The notes: generated from the sequence alone by a model not told the origin. Counted from the first letter of the stretch, positions 1 to 9,736 are shown. The stretch is DNA of 64,000 nucleotides from Streptococcus sp. DTU_2020_1001019_1_SI_AUS_MUR_006 (GCF_032340315.1 NZ_CP135436.1:1819501-1883500), one strand, 5' to 3'. Translations and numbers: made by a program.

Positions 1-20
1 ACTAGTAAAATCTTATGCAT
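1..20 (-). CDS. 5' end of a minus-strand gene, possibly a response regulator (partial)
   Basis: An ATG at 20-18 is preceded by a very strong Shine-Dalgarno (GGAGGAG at 30-24) and reads MHKILLV before the window ends. The M-x-K-I-L-L-V start is typical of response-regulator receiver domains, but seven residues cannot establish a family. The identity is inference; the presence of a gene start is well supported. Confidence 0.4.
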
Positions 21-115
21 CTGCTCCTCCTTTTTCTATATTATAGCAAAATTCTCCTCACTACTAGCGAAATTGATGCAAATCTGATAAGATAAAAGTA
101 AAGAAAGGAGTTCCC

Positions 116-1192
116 ATGTCCAATATTTTCGACTACCTAACTGACGTTCAATACGATTCTTTTTACGATCTTCCCTTGAATGAACTGGATATACTTGCTT
201 TTACAGAGCTGACCTATCTTTCTTTTGATAACCTATTGGACCAGCCTGTCAATCGTTTAAGCGATGTCGCAACACGTGTCCCGCGAGAAAGCACCATGTT
301 GACCAATAAAGAACGTCTGCAACTCTTAGACCAGCTTGCCCAGCACAAACGTTTTAAAAATAGCAAACTCTCTAACTTTGTCAACGAAATTGATACCGAG
401 CAACAGAAACAGTTCGCTGCTATGACCTATCGCCTTGATTTAGATACTTATCTGATTGTCTTTCGAGGTACAGACGATAGTATTATTGGTTGGAAGGAAG
501 ATTTCCATATGACCTACATGAAGGAAATCCCTGCCCAAAAGCATGCTCTTGAATACTTGGAGGATTTCTTTACCCAACATCCAAAACAAAAAGTGATTGT
601 AGCTGGACATTCTAAAGGTGGGAATCTGGCTGTCTATGCTGCCAGTCAAATTCGACCTGAATTGCAAGACAAGATATCTGCAGTTTATACCTATGATGCC
701 CCTGGTTTGCAGGCTCATCTGACTGAGACCACTGGTTATCAAGATGTTATTCCAAAAATTCACCGTTTCATCCCACAAGGTTCTGTCATTGGCATGATGC
801 TGGAAGTTCCTGATACTCCTATCGTCGTCAAATCTACAGCTCTTGGTGGCATCGCCCAACACAGCACCTTTAGTTGGCAAACTGAGGATAATCACTTTGT
901 CCAACTAGAAGAAATCAGCAGTGAGAGTCTCCAAATTAAAGACACTCTCAAAGAATGGGTGGACAGTGTTCCTGATGAGGAATTGGAGCTCTACATCGAT
1001 CTCTTCTTTGGTACCATTCTAGAATCTGGAATCAGTTCCATTAATGAACTGTCTTCTAAAAATGCTATTGACCATGTTCAACAACTTGTTTCTCAAGCCC
1101 AGACACTGGAGCCTGAACAAGTTGAAATCTTAAAAAATCTGACACAACTCCTGCTGGATGCTCGTTTCCAAGCCTGGAAGAATCATTTTTAA
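116..1192 (+). CDS. DUF2974 family alpha/beta-hydrolase-like protein
   Basis: A 358-residue protein, apparently cytoplasmic (no signal peptide). Around residues 163-170 it carries GHSKGGN, a G-x-S-x-G nucleophile elbow followed by a helix, as in lipase/esterase folds. The preceding IVFRGTDDSIIGWKED segment resembles the lipase class 3 oxyanion region, and this combination is characteristic of DUF2974 proteins of Firmicutes. A late acidic and His-containing region (QHSTFSWQ) could supply the remaining triad residues. The start is set by AAAGGAG at 104-110. The gene is monocistronic, with a terminator directly downstream. The substrate is unknown; a lipase or esterase activity is only inferred from the fold. 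Confidence 0.8.
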   Translation: MSNIFDYLTDVQYDSFYDLPLNELDILAFTELTYLSFDNLLDQPVNRLSDVATRVPRESTMLTNKERLQLLDQLAQHKRFKNSKLSNFVNEIDTEQQKQFAAMTYRLDLDTYLIVFRGTDDSIIGWKEDFHMTYMKEIPAQKHALEYLEDFFTQHPKQKVIVAGHSKGGNLAVYAASQIRPELQDKISAVYTYDAPGLQAHLTETTGYQDVIPKIHRFIPQGSVIGMMLEVPDTPIVVKSTALGGIAQHSTFSWQTEDNHFVQLEEISSESLQIKDTLKEWVDSVPDEELELYIDLFFGTILESGISSINELSSKNAIDHVQQLVSQAQTLEPEQVEILKNLTQLLLDARFQAWKNHF

Positions 1193-1199
1193 TTTATCA

Positions 1200-1229
1200 A
1201 AAAGTCCTTCCTTTACGGAGGGACTTTCT
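1200..1229 (+). terminator. Rho-independent terminator after the DUF2974 gene
   Basis: AAAGTCCTTCC and GGAGGGACTTT form an 11-bp stem (one U-G pair) with loop TTTAC, followed by a T-rich stretch (TTTCTTG). Confidence 0.75.
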
Positions 1230-1296
1230 TGTTGATTCCTTATTTTATTCTTCTGTGTTATACTAGAAACTGTAAATCTTTGAAAGAGGAAATCCT

Positions 1297-1926
1297 ATGA
1301 AAATCCATAAAACTGTGAATCCTGTCGCCTATGAAAATACTTATTATCTTGAAGGGGAGCAACACCTGATTGTGATCGATCCTGGTAGCCATTGGGAGGT
1401 CATTCGCAAAACTATCGAAACCATCAATAAACCGGTCTGTGCCATTCTTCTGACCCATACCCACTACGACCATATTATGAGTCTAGACTTGGTCAGAGAT
1501 ACTTTCGGAAATCCTCCCGTATATGTGTCAGAAAGCGAAGCTGCTTGGCTCTTTACTCCTGTCGACAATCTTTCTGGCCTTCCTCGACACGACGATATGG
1601 CAGATGTCGTATGTAGACCAGCCGAACAGACCTTTGTCTTTCATGAAGAATACCAGATTGAGGAATTCCGCTTTACTGTATTACCAACTCCAGGCCATTC
1701 TATCGGTGGAGTTTCATTTGTTTTCCCAGATGGACACTTGGTCTTAACGGGAGATGCCCTTTTCCGAGAAACCATTGGTCGAACAGATCTACCTACAGGT
1801 AGCATGGAACAACTCCTTCATAGTGTCCAAACCCAGCTCTTCACCCTTCCAAACTACGATGTCTATCCAGGGCACGGACCTGCTACTACCATCGCTCACG
1901 AAAAAACCTTCAATCCATTTTTCTAA
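1297..1926 (+). CDS. Metallo-beta-lactamase-fold hydrolase (glyoxalase II-like)
   Basis: A 209-residue cytoplasmic protein with the MBL metal-binding signature THTHYDH at about residues 51-57. Further metal ligands follow: PTPGHSIGGVSF (His near 132), the TGDALF aspartate near 152, and the YPGHGP histidine near 193. Length and motif order fit the small glyoxalase II-like hydrolases seen in all streptococci, which probably bind two Zn or Fe ions. The start has GAGGAAATCCT upstream. In pneumococcus a homologue sits near relA and pepO, as here. The physiological thioester or other substrate is not known. Confidence 0.88.
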   Translation: MKIHKTVNPVAYENTYYLEGEQHLIVIDPGSHWEVIRKTIETINKPVCAILLTHTHYDHIMSLDLVRDTFGNPPVYVSESEAAWLFTPVDNLSGLPRHDDMADVVCRPAEQTFVFHEEYQIEEFRFTVLPTPGHSIGGVSFVFPDGHLVLTGDALFRETIGRTDLPTGSMEQLLHSVQTQLFTLPNYDVYPGHGPATTIAHEKTFNPFF

Positions 1927-1931
1927 AACAT

Positions 1932-1963
1932 AAAAACCAAGGACAATTATCCTTGGTTTTTGT
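1932..1963. terminator. Bidirectional terminator between MBL hydrolase and lipoprotein genes
   Basis: AAAAACCAAGGA / TCCTTGGTTTTT form a 12-bp perfect stem with loop CAATTA. It has a T-run on one strand and an A-run on the other, so it can serve both converging genes. Confidence 0.85.
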
Positions 1964-2030
1964 ATAGCTTCAATTTCTACATCACTACTTGCTCGGTAGA
2001 ATCAAAATTGACTAGAAAAATAATTTAAAA

Positions 2031-2795
2031 CTAATTAGTTGGATTCAATTCTTTCCAGTCAATGTTAGACAAATCAAGCTTTTCAGAAGAAATATCTAAA
2101 ACTTGCTCTGCTTTTTCATTACCACCGATTTGAATAGTTGCTTCTTTAATCTTCTGCACTCCATTTTTATCAAACGAATATAGAGCCAGGTTCATTTCTG
2201 GACGAGTTGACTGCCAGTCTGCATAAGAGACTAGACCATTTTCGTAAATAACAAAGCCTGAGCGAAAACCACCTGCAGAAGCTACATAAGCTGTGTGAAG
2301 TAAGTTTGGTTTTTGATTTTCCAAATAATAAATGGCTGAAACGAATTTTTCATCCCCAATAAGTAACTCATCTTGCCCATCCTTATTCAAATCAAGAAGG
2401 GCATATTTAAAGTCTGGTGCATTTTGATAATCCATTCGAGAGAAAATCATGCCATATTCTTCTGATGCAATCTTGTGTTGTTTATTTTCCTCGTATAAAT
2501 CTTCTCTATTACCTTGTTTTAAAAGCTCTGTATAGTGATTATAACGTTCAATCACTTCTTTATACAAATCTGGTCCCGTTTCCTTCTTATTTTCAGCAGT
2601 TGATTGTGACGCTTTGGTTGACGATTCGCTTGTATTTTCAGTCTTTGCTTCTGTTGATGTACTAGACTTATCGTCTTTGGAAACAGATGATAGTGCAGAT
2701 GAAGGTTCTGTATTGCTATTATTTTTATTGAGACCACAAGATGCCAAAACTGAAATCGAAAGAATAGATGAGAGCATCATTAAAAATTTCTTCAT
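2031..2795 (-). CDS. Secreted lipoprotein with Ser/Thr/Lys-rich linker
   Basis: A 254-residue protein with an N-terminal signal peptide ending in a lipobox (VLASC, Cys at about residue 20), so predicted to be lipid-anchored on the outer face of the membrane. Residues about 22-80 are a low-complexity linker rich in Ser, Thr, Lys and Glu. The C-terminal domain includes ALLDLNKDGQDELLIGD, a DxNxDGxDE loop resembling FG-GAP or calcium-binding repeats found in extracellular proteins. It stands alone between converging and diverging genes. No enzymatic motif is visible, and the function is unknown. Confidence 0.78.
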   Translation of the reverse strand: MKKFLMMLSSILSISVLASCGLNKNNSNTEPSSALSSVSKDDKSSTSTEAKTENTSESSTKASQSTAENKKETGPDLYKEVIERYNHYTELLKQGNREDLYEENKQHKIASEEYGMIFSRMDYQNAPDFKYALLDLNKDGQDELLIGDEKFVSAIYYLENQKPNLLHTAYVASAGGFRSGFVIYENGLVSYADWQSTRPEMNLALYSFDKNGVQKIKEATIQIGGNEKAEQVLDISSEKLDLSNIDWKELNPTN

Positions 2796-2882
2796 ATTAA
2801 CCTCGATAGCATTGCATTTTCAGATGTATAAACTTCAAAAATGAATCATTCACGTCAAGTTATACTTGGTTAAGAAATCATT

Positions 2883-4775
2883 TTACCAAATAATCACACG
2901 GTCTTCTGGTGAACGCCACATTCCGTCGCCTTCTTTGACATCATAGGTCGTAAAGAAGTCGTCAAAGTTTGGCACTTGGACGTTAACACGGAGTTTAGCT
3001 GGCGCGTGTACGTCAACGCTAGCCATGAGTTTCATCAACTCTGGGCGACCTTTCATACGCCAGATACGAGCAAAGTTATGGAAGAACTCTTCAGCTGAGA
3101 AATCTGGCTCTCTCTTAGCAGCTTCTAGCGCTGCAGCGATTCCTCCTAGATCGGCAACGTTTTCGGATACAGTTAATTTCCCATTGATTTTTGCGCCGTA
3201 AGATTCTTGGCCATCAAACTGGTCGATAACCTTCTGTGTCTTTTCTTTAAAGGCTGCATAATCGCTCTCTGTCCACCAATCCTTGAGACTTCCATTTTCA
3301 TCAAAGGAAGCCCCATTTGTATCAAAGGCATGAGAAATTTCATGGGCGATAACCGCTCCGATCCCACCATAGTTGGCAGAAGATGACTGATGCAAGTCAT
3401 AGAATGGTGCCTGTAAAATAGCAGCAGGGAAGACAATCAAGTTCTTTTGTGGATTGTAGTAGGCATTGACCATATGAGCAGGCATTCCCCACTCCTTGTA
3501 GTCAACTGGCTGATTCCACTTGCTCCAACTGTGCTTGATTTCCACACGCGCAAAGGCTAGGGCATTCTCAAAGAGGCTAGCAGATTCATCCACTACCTTA
3601 TCTTTATAGCGGACTGGCAATTCTTCTGGATAACCGATATAAGGCTTGATGACATTGAGTTTGACGATGGCTTTTTCTCGAGTTTCAGGAGTCAGCCAGT
3701 CATTTTTAGCTAAACGTTCCTTATAAACGTCAATCATGGTCGCCACTTTTTTCTCTACGTCTGCCTTGGCTTCTGGAGAGAATTTTTCGTGGGCATACCA
3801 AAGGCCAAGAGCTTGTTTAAAAGGTCCTTGAGCTAAATGGTAAGCTGCCTTACGTTTGTCTTGAGCCTCTGGAACTCCTGAAAGAGCTCGTCCGTAGGCA
3901 CCTGACAAGATACGAATCTCATCTGTTAGATAGCTAGTTGAAAGATTAACTATACTCAAGATCAAGCTTGCCTTGAGCAAAGGCCAAGCTTCTTCACTAT
4001 AGAATTGCTCTGCTGCTTGCCAGAAACGTTCTTCATCTACAACAACCTTGTCTGGAGTTTGTCCAATCACTGCTTGGAAGAAGTCATCTAAAGGTAGGGC
4101 AGGCGCAAACTTTTTGAAATCTTCATAAGAATAAGGATGGTAAAGTTTGGCATATTCTGAACTTTCTTCGTTTGAAAGTACGACAGCTGCGATACGGCGG
4201 TCCAATTCCAATCGTTTCTCTAGCAAATCTTCGATTTCTTCATCTGAGAAGTTATAGGCTTTGAGGAGATTAGAAGTACTTTCTTTCCAAAGGTTCAATA
4301 ATTCCTCACGCTGAGGATGGTCTTCCGCATAGTAGGTTGTATCAGGCAAAATAGTTCCTGGAGCACTAGCCCAAAGAACATTGGTTCTAGCATCCATAAA
4401 GTCTGGTGATACTCCAAATGGAAGGAAGTTTGGTTTACCAGCTAATTCAAATGCAGCTAGTTTACTTGCGAAATCCGCAAAACTTTCCAAATCTTGATAT
4501 TCCTTCAGTAAAGGGAGGACTGGCTCGATTCCATCAGCTTCTCGCTTATCGAAATCTCTGACCATAGCATGGTACTTGACAAAGTTTTCTAGGATAGGAT
4601 CTTCTGGAAGATCTTCTCCTGCCAACCACTTGTCAGTCGTCGTTAGCATCAACTCTTCGATTTCTTCGTCAAGGTCGATAAAACCACCTGTTCTCGATTT
4701 ATCGGCTGGAATAACAGCAGTCTTTTCCCACTCACCATTTATTGCATCATAAAAATCATCTTGATAACGTGTCAT
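2883..4775 (-). CDS. pepO: M13 family metallo-endopeptidase PepO
   Basis: Neprilysin-family zinc peptidase with the HEISH motif (HExxH, zinc ligands and catalytic Glu) followed by the ENVADLGG motif supplying the third ligand. The N-terminal domain begins with the M13-typical QDDFYDAINGEW. I chose the ATG at 4775 (MTRYQDD, 630 residues, the usual PepO length) over an in-frame GTG at 4799 that adds eight residues without a better ribosome site. No signal peptide is present; in pneumococcus PepO is nevertheless reported on the surface and outside cells, where it binds host plasminogen, fibronectin and C1q. It is divergent from psaB, and the shared upstream region could couple it to Mn control. 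Confidence 0.93.
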   Translation of the reverse strand: MTRYQDDFYDAINGEWEKTAVIPADKSRTGGFIDLDEEIEELMLTTTDKWLAGEDLPEDPILENFVKYHAMVRDFDKREADGIEPVLPLLKEYQDLESFADFASKLAAFELAGKPNFLPFGVSPDFMDARTNVLWASAPGTILPDTTYYAEDHPQREELLNLWKESTSNLLKAYNFSDEEIEDLLEKRLELDRRIAAVVLSNEESSEYAKLYHPYSYEDFKKFAPALPLDDFFQAVIGQTPDKVVVDEERFWQAAEQFYSEEAWPLLKASLILSIVNLSTSYLTDEIRILSGAYGRALSGVPEAQDKRKAAYHLAQGPFKQALGLWYAHEKFSPEAKADVEKKVATMIDVYKERLAKNDWLTPETREKAIVKLNVIKPYIGYPEELPVRYKDKVVDESASLFENALAFARVEIKHSWSKWNQPVDYKEWGMPAHMVNAYYNPQKNLIVFPAAILQAPFYDLHQSSSANYGGIGAVIAHEISHAFDTNGASFDENGSLKDWWTESDYAAFKEKTQKVIDQFDGQESYGAKINGKLTVSENVADLGGIAAALEAAKREPDFSAEEFFHNFARIWRMKGRPELMKLMASVDVHAPAKLRVNVQVPNFDDFFTTYDVKEGDGMWRSPEDRVIIW

Positions 4776-4890
4776 CTTGTTCTCGCTTTCATTTTTCACT
4801 TATTCTTAGCTTAGCAAAAATCCCTGGGGAATGCAATTAAAAATGCCGTCTTCTTCTGATTGTTTTCTAGTTAATATTTTAAATATTTAC

Positions 4891-4929
4891 AAAAATTAAC
4901 TTGACTTAATTTTTATTTTAAGGTATATT
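4891..4929 (+). promoter_or_regulatory. psaBCA promoter with PsaR (MntR/DtxR-type) operator
   Basis: A perfect inverted repeat at 4891-4914 has 9-bp arms (AAAAATTAA and TTAATTTTT) separated by CTTGAC. The -35 element TTGACT (4901-4906) lies in its centre, and TATATT (4924-4929) follows at 17 bp. A repressor bound here would occlude RNA polymerase. Metal-dependent repression by PsaR at such AT-rich palindromes is established in pneumococcus; occupancy of this copy is inferred. The psaB ribosome site AGGAGG is at 4937-4942. Confidence 0.82.
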
Positions 4930-4953
4930 AAAAGATAGGAGGAATATAACTGT

Positions 4954-5676
4954 ATGATACGTATCGAAAACCTCAGTGTCTCCTACAAAGAAACGTTGGC
5001 ACTAAAGGATATTTCACTAGTGCTCCAAGGACCAACGATTACCGGAATTATTGGCCCAAACGGCGCTGGGAAATCAACATTATTAAAAGGTATGCTGGGA
5101 ATTATCCCACATCAAGGTCAGGCATTTCTCGATGACAAGGAAGTTAAAAAATCCTTACATCGAATCGCCTATGTCGAACAAAAAATCAATATCGACTACA
5201 ACTTTCCCATCAAGGTCAAGGAATGCGTCTCGTTAGGACTGTTTCCCTCTATTCCTCTCTTTCGAAGTTTAAATGCTAAACATTGGAAGAAAGTGCAAGA
5301 GGCCCTTGAAATCGTCGACCTAGCTGACTACGCTGAACGGCAAATCAGTCAACTCTCTGGAGGTCAATTCCAGCGGGTCTTGATTGCCAGATGTTTGGTG
5401 CAGGAAGCCGACTATATCCTCTTGGATGAACCCTTTGTTGGGATTGACTCAGTCAGTGAGGAAATCATCATGAATACGCTGAGAGATCTGAAAAAAGCTG
5501 GGAAGACGGTTCTCATCGTCCACCACGACCTCAGCAAGGTTCCCCACTACTTCGATCAAGTCTTGCTTGTCAATCGAGAAGTGATTGCCTTTGGTCCGAC
5601 CAAAGAAACTTTTACCGAAGCCAATCTAAAAGAAGCTTACGGTAATCGACTCTTTTTCAATGGAGGTGACCTATGA
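4954..5676 (+). CDS. psaB: Manganese ABC transporter ATP-binding protein PsaB
   Basis: A 240-residue ABC ATPase with Walker [10 protein letters not shown] (about residue 34), signature LSGGQFQRV (about 133) and Walker B YILLDEPF followed by the switch histidine in IVHHDLS. It energises the PsaABC Mn(II) importer at the inner face of the membrane. It overlaps psaC by 4 bp (ATGA), implying translational coupling, and is the first gene of psaBCA under the operator just upstream. Confidence 0.96.
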   Translation: MIRIENLSVSYKETLALKDISLVLQGPTITGIIGPNGAGKSTLLKGMLGIIPHQGQAFLDDKEVKKSLHRIAYVEQKINIDYNFPIKVKECVSLGLFPSIPLFRSLNAKHWKKVQEALEIVDLADYAERQISQLSGGQFQRVLIARCLVQEADYILLDEPFVGIDSVSEEIIMNTLRDLKKAGKTVLIVHHDLSKVPHYFDQVLLVNREVIAFGPTKETFTEANLKEAYGNRLFFNGGDL

Positions 5677-6521
5677 TTGCAGAATTTATCGATGGATTGC
5701 AAAAATTCCATTTCCTACAAAATGCCTTGATAACAGCTATTGTCGTCGGGGTCGTAGCTGGAGCTGTGGGATGTTTCATCATTCTACGCGGGATGTCACT
5801 CATGGGAGATGCCATTTCACATGCTGTCTTGCCAGGTGTAGCCCTCTCCTTCATCTTGGGCCTTGACTTCTTTATCGGAGCCATTGTCTTTGGATTGCTA
5901 GCTGCCATCATCATTACCTACATCAAGGGGAACTCGATTATCAAAAGCGATACCGCCATCGGCATTACCTTTTCTTCTTTCTTAGCCCTCGGTATCATCT
6001 TGATTAGTGTCGCTAAAAGTTCAACTGACCTTTTCCATATCCTTTTTGGTAATATCCTAGCCGTCCAAGATACGGATATGTTTATTACTATGGGTGTAGG
6101 GGTAGCCATTCTCTTGTTAATCTGGATTTTCTTCAAGCAACTCTTGATCACTTCCTTTGATGAACTCTTGGCTAAGGCCATGGGAATGCCTGTCAATTTC
6201 TATCACTACTTACTCATGGTACTCCTAACTCTCGTGTCTGTGACAGCTATGCAAAGTGTCGGAACTATCCTGATTGTAGCCATGCTGATTACCCCAGCAG
6301 CAACTGCTTATCTCTATGCTAATAGCCTGAAAAGTATGATTTTCCTTTCCTCAACCTTTGGAGCTACAGCTTCAGTTTTGGGACTCTTTATCGGCTATAG
6401 CTTTAACGTTGCGGCAGGTTCTAGTATCGTGCTTACAGCCGCTAGTTTCTTTCTTATTAGCTTCTTTATCGCTCCAAAACAACGATATTTGAAACTGAAA
6501 AATAAACATTTGTTAAAATAA
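5673..6521 (+). CDS. psaC: Manganese ABC transporter permease PsaC
   Basis: A 282-residue integral membrane protein of the ABC-3 permease family with about eight hydrophobic segments and typical motifs such as [14 protein letters not shown] near residues 48-61 and [20 protein letters not shown] near 190. It forms the Mn channel with PsaB and receives Mn from lipoprotein PsaA. The start overlaps the psaB stop, and a short gap with GGAGG leads into psaA. Confidence 0.95.
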   Translation: MIAEFIDGLQKFHFLQNALITAIVVGVVAGAVGCFIILRGMSLMGDAISHAVLPGVALSFILGLDFFIGAIVFGLLAAIIITYIKGNSIIKSDTAIGITFSSFLALGIILISVAKSSTDLFHILFGNILAVQDTDMFITMGVGVAILLLIWIFFKQLLITSFDELLAKAMGMPVNFYHYLLMVLLTLVSVTAMQSVGTILIVAMLITPAATAYLYANSLKSMIFLSSTFGATASVLGLFIGYSFNVAAGSSIVLTAASFFLISFFIAPKQRYLKLKNKHLLK

Positions 6522-6552
6522 GGGGCAGAACCCCACTAAATTGGAGGATCTA

Positions 6553-7482
6553 ATGAAAAAATTAGGTACATTACTCGTTCTCTTTCTTTCTGTCATTGCT
6601 CTTGTAGCATGTGCTAGCGGAAAAAAAGATGCAGCTTCTGGTCAAAAACTAAAAGTTGTTGCTACAAACTCAATCATCGCTGATATTACTAAAAATATTG
6701 CTGGTGACAAAATTGATCTTCACAGTATCGTTCCTGTTGGTCAAGACCCACACGAATACGAACCACTTCCTGAAGACGTTAAGAAAACTTCTCAAGCTGA
6801 TTTGATTTTCTATAACGGTATCAACCTTGAAACAGGTGGCAATGCTTGGTTTACAAAATTGGTAGAAAATGCCAAGAAAACTGAAAACAAAGACTACTTT
6901 GCAGTCAGCGAAGGTGTTGATGTTATCTACCTTGAAGGCCAAAACGAAAAAGGCAAAGAAGACCCACACGCTTGGCTCAACCTTGAAAATGGGATCATCT
7001 TTGCTAAAAATATCGCAAAACAATTGAGCGCTAAAGACCCTAGCAACAAGGAATTCTACGAAAAAAATCTCAAAGAATATACTGAAAAACTAGACAAACT
7101 TGATAAGGAAGCTAAAGAGAAATTTAACAACATCCCTGCTGAGAAAAAACTCATCGTAACCAGCGAAGGATGCTTCAAATACTTCTCTAAAGCTTACGGT
7201 GTACCAAGTGCCTACATCTGGGAAATCAATACTGAAGAAGAAGGAACACCTGACCAAATCAAGACCTTGGTTGAAAAACTTCGCCAAACAAAAACTCCTT
7301 CCCTCTTTGTCGAATCCAGTGTCGATGACCGTCCAATGAAGACTGTTTCACAAGACACAAACATCCCAATCTATGCTCAAATCTTTACAGATTCTATCGC
7401 TGAAGAAGGTAAAGAAGGCGACAGCTACTACAACATGATGAAATACAACCTTGACAAGATTGCTGAAGGTTTGGCAAAATAA
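6553..7482 (+). CDS. psaA: Manganese-binding lipoprotein PsaA
   Basis: Solute-binding lipoprotein of cluster A-I (309 residues). The start is the ATG at 6553, 5 bp after GGAGG at 6543-6547; an upstream in-frame TTG is not a credible start. The signal peptide ends in lipobox VACA (Cys20). The four metal ligands known from pneumococcal PsaA are present at the same positions: His67, His139, Glu205 and Asp280. It delivers Mn(II) (or Zn in competition) to PsaC and is needed for oxidative stress resistance in relatives. It is the last gene of psaBCA, followed by a strong terminator. Confidence 0.97.
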   Translation: MKKLGTLLVLFLSVIALVACASGKKDAASGQKLKVVATNSIIADITKNIAGDKIDLHSIVPVGQDPHEYEPLPEDVKKTSQADLIFYNGINLETGGNAWFTKLVENAKKTENKDYFAVSEGVDVIYLEGQNEKGKEDPHAWLNLENGIIFAKNIAKQLSAKDPSNKEFYEKNLKEYTEKLDKLDKEAKEKFNNIPAEKKLIVTSEGCFKYFSKAYGVPSAYIWEINTEEEGTPDQIKTLVEKLRQTKTPSLFVESSVDDRPMKTVSQDTNIPIYAQIFTDSIAEEGKEGDSYYNMMKYNLDKIAEGLAK

Positions 7483-7490
7483 GCCTCTGA

Positions 7491-7524
7491 AAAACGTCAT
7501 TCTCACGTGAGCTGACGTTTTTTT
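7491..7524 (+). terminator. psaBCA terminator
   Basis: AAAACGTCA (7491-7499) pairs with TGACGTTTT (7513-7521), with an inner palindrome CTCACGTGAG, followed by TTT. Confidence 0.85.
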
Positions 7525-7603
7525 CTGCCCATATTTTCAGTCAAACTATTGGAAAAGTCTGAACATTTAATGTAGAATGAAAGAAAAAAGATTGGAGTAG
7601 CTT

Positions 7604-8098
7604 ATGACTACATTCCTTGGAAATCCTGTAACTTTCACAGGAAAACAACTGCAAGTAGGAGACAAGGCTCTTGACTTTTCTCTAACAACAACTGACCTTT
7701 CTAAAAAATCACTGGCTGACTTTGAAGGTAAGAAAAAGATTTTGAGTGTCATTCCTTCTATCGACACTGGTATCTGCTCACTTCAGACTCGTCGCTTTAA
7801 CCAAGAATTGGCTAGCTTGGACAACACTGTTGTCCTTACTGTTTCTATGGACCTTCCATTTGCTCAAAAACGTTGGTGTGGCGCAGAGGGAATTGAAAAT
7901 GCCATCATGCTCTCAGACTACTTCGACCACTCTTTTGGACGTGATTACGCGCTCTTAATCAATGAGTGGCATCTGCTTGCGCGCGCGGTCTTTGTCCTTG
8001 ATGCTGACAATATTATCCGTTATGTTGAGTATGTGGACAATATCAATTCCGAGCCAAACTTTGAAGCAGCCATTGAAGCAGCAAAGTCGCTTGACTAA
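7604..8098 (+). CDS. tpx: Thiol peroxidase Tpx (PsaD)
   Basis: A 164-residue peroxiredoxin of the Tpx class, reducing hydrogen peroxide and alkyl peroxides in the cytoplasm. [11 protein letters not shown] holds the peroxidatic Cys58 with the conserved Thr three residues before it. Cys92 in KRWCGAEG is the likely resolving cysteine. It follows psaA as in pneumococcus but has its own promoter-like TTGGAA-18 bp-TAGAAT (7549-7578), so it can be transcribed separately. The ribosome site is TTGGAG, about 7 bp before the ATG. Confidence 0.95.
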   Translation: MTTFLGNPVTFTGKQLQVGDKALDFSLTTTDLSKKSLADFEGKKKILSVIPSIDTGICSLQTRRFNQELASLDNTVVLTVSMDLPFAQKRWCGAEGIENAIMLSDYFDHSFGRDYALLINEWHLLARAVFVLDADNIIRYVEYVDNINSEPNFEAAIEAAKSLD

Positions 8099-8124
8099 AA
8101 GAAAGCCCACTTATAACAAGGCAG

Positions 8125-8150
8125 AAAGCTAGAGAAATCTAGCTTTTTTT
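8125..8150 (+). terminator. tpx terminator
   Basis: AAAGCTAGA / TCTAGCTTT stem with loop GAAA, followed by a run of T. A TATACT box (8153-8158) that may serve psaR begins immediately after it. Confidence 0.8.
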
Positions 8151-8187
8151 GGTATACTAGATGGAGATAATAAACAAGGAAATGCAA

Positions 8188-8838
8188 ATGACACCTAATA
8201 AAGAAGACTACTTAAAATGTATTTATGAGATTGGCATGGAACTTCCTAAGATTACCAATAAAGAAATCGCTGCTCGAATGCAGGTATCACCTCCAGCTGT
8301 AACTGAAATGATCAAGCGCATGCAATCCGAAAATCTTATCCTAAAAGATCAGAAAAAGGGCTACTTACTAACGGACATTGGTTTAAAACTTGTATCTGAC
8401 CTTTACCGAAAGCACAGACTCATTGAGGTTTTTCTGGTTCACCATCTAGACTATACCAGCAATCAGATTCACGATGAGGCTGAGGTATTAGAGCATACAG
8501 TTTCAGACCTTTTTGTGGAGCGACTGGAAAATATGTTAGGCTTTCCAAAGACCTGTCCCCATGGTGGAACCATTCCTGCCAAGGGTGAGCTTCTAGTTGA
8601 GGTTAATAACCTACCACTCTCTGATATCAAGGCAGCTGGAACCTATCTTTTGACAAGAGTTCATGATAGCTTTGAACTTCTCCAATATTTGGAAAAACAT
8701 GCAATCCATATTGGAGAACAACTCCAAGTCAAGCAGTTCGATGGCTTCTCTAATACCTTTACCCTGATTCACAACAATGAAGAACTTCAAGTCAGCCTCG
8801 AAATCGCCAAACAACTCTATGTTGAAAAAATGAACTAA
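8188..8838 (+). CDS. psaR: Metal-dependent DtxR/MntR-family repressor PsaR
   Basis: I set the start at the third ATG (8188, MTPNKED, 216 residues), because AAGGA at 8176-8180 is correctly spaced for it and this is the usual length. The N-terminal winged helix (ITNKEIAARMQVSPPAVTEMIKRM, about residues 22-45) precedes the dimerisation and metal-binding domain with CPHGGTIP and EAEVLEHTVSD, followed by a C-terminal SH3-like FeoA domain. In pneumococcus PsaR represses psaBCA with Mn and derepresses with Zn. The palindromic operator before psaB in this window is its probable target. Confidence 0.93.
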   Translation: MTPNKEDYLKCIYEIGMELPKITNKEIAARMQVSPPAVTEMIKRMQSENLILKDQKKGYLLTDIGLKLVSDLYRKHRLIEVFLVHHLDYTSNQIHDEAEVLEHTVSDLFVERLENMLGFPKTCPHGGTIPAKGELLVEVNNLPLSDIKAAGTYLLTRVHDSFELLQYLEKHAIHIGEQLQVKQFDGFSNTFTLIHNNEELQVSLEIAKQLYVEKMN

Positions 8839-8856
8839 TTTCTCAAGTCCCCTACC

Positions 8857-8888
8857 AACCCTGAAAGCTTTATTTTCAGGGTTTTATT
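8857..8888 (+). terminator. psaR terminator
   Basis: AACCCTGAAA / TTTCAGGGTT hairpin (8857-8866 with 8874-8883), followed by TTATTTC. Confidence 0.82.
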
Positions 8889-8896
8889 TCTAGCAT

Positions 8897-8925
8897 TTGA
8901 TGTTACTCTCATTTTGTTGTAGAAT
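8897..8925 (+). promoter_or_regulatory. pnuC promoter
   Basis: TTGATG (8897-8902), 17-bp spacer, TAGAAT (8920-8925), in the short gap after the psaR terminator. Confidence 0.6.
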
Positions 8926-8955
8926 GTTTGTAAAAAAAGAAAGATATTTTAACCT

Positions 8956-9666
8956 ATGAAAAAATCACTAAAAATTTTTGCTACATCTAAATGGTTCGAC
9001 CTCTTCGGGGTTGCTTTGGTCGTTGGGATTGCGATTGCATCTGGTTACCTCAACTCACGCCTCGATAAATTCGTAGATTGGGGACCATGGACAGCTCTTG
9101 TACCCTTTGGATTGATTTCCGTAACCAACGTTGGGATTTCCATGTTGTCCACTCGTTTCACGGGGAAATTAAGCAAATGGGGAAATTACTTTGGTATTGT
9201 TAATACCATTTTGTCCGGTGCTATTGATTATATCCTTGGAAATAAGGCGGCCATTATCACCTATCCTGTCACCTTCCTCATTTATACCTTTGCGATTAAG
9301 AAATGGGAAGCTTCGCAAGAAGGCAGACCCAACCAAATGAGCCAAAAACAGCTAAAATTGGCGGCCATCATTATTTCCATCATCGCCTTCCTCTTTGCCT
9401 TTGTGACAAACTATATCGGCTATGGGGGCAAGATGAATCTCCTTGCCTACGTAACAACTATTGCCTTTGCACTGTCCCTCATTGCAAATGCTTTGAACGC
9501 ATTGAAACTAACAACTCAGTGGGGCTTTTGGTTGATTTACAATTTCGTTCAGCTGACAAAAGCTGGTATTCAAGGAAACTTCGCCAATATCGGAAAATAC
9601 ATCTTTTATATCCTCAATGCAATCGGAGCTTTATTTGTCTGGAATGATGAAGAAGTGGAAAAATAG
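8956..9666 (+). CDS. pnuC: PnuC-family nicotinamide riboside/mononucleotide transporter
   Basis: A 236-residue polytopic membrane protein with about seven hydrophobic segments. The late motif LTTQWGFWLIYNFVQL matches the PnuC signature W-x-x-W-x-x-x-N near the pore. PnuC proteins take up vitamin B3 ribosides by facilitated diffusion coupled to intracellular phosphorylation, which NAD-auxotrophic streptococci need. No NadR-like kinase is adjacent. The ribosome site is weak (AAAGAAAGA). The exact substrate (nicotinamide riboside or another vitamin) cannot be told from sequence. Confidence 0.82.
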   Translation: MKKSLKIFATSKWFDLFGVALVVGIAIASGYLNSRLDKFVDWGPWTALVPFGLISVTNVGISMLSTRFTGKLSKWGNYFGIVNTILSGAIDYILGNKAAIITYPVTFLIYTFAIKKWEASQEGRPNQMSQKQLKLAAIIISIIAFLFAFVTNYIGYGGKMNLLAYVTTIAFALSLIANALNALKLTTQWGFWLIYNFVQLTKAGIQGNFANIGKYIFYILNAIGALFVWNDEEVEK

Positions 9667-9736
9667 AAGGAAACTCAAATAAAGAAAGCAAGCCGACTTA
9701 ATAGAATTTCCTTACTAAAATTTTTTATCATTTTAC

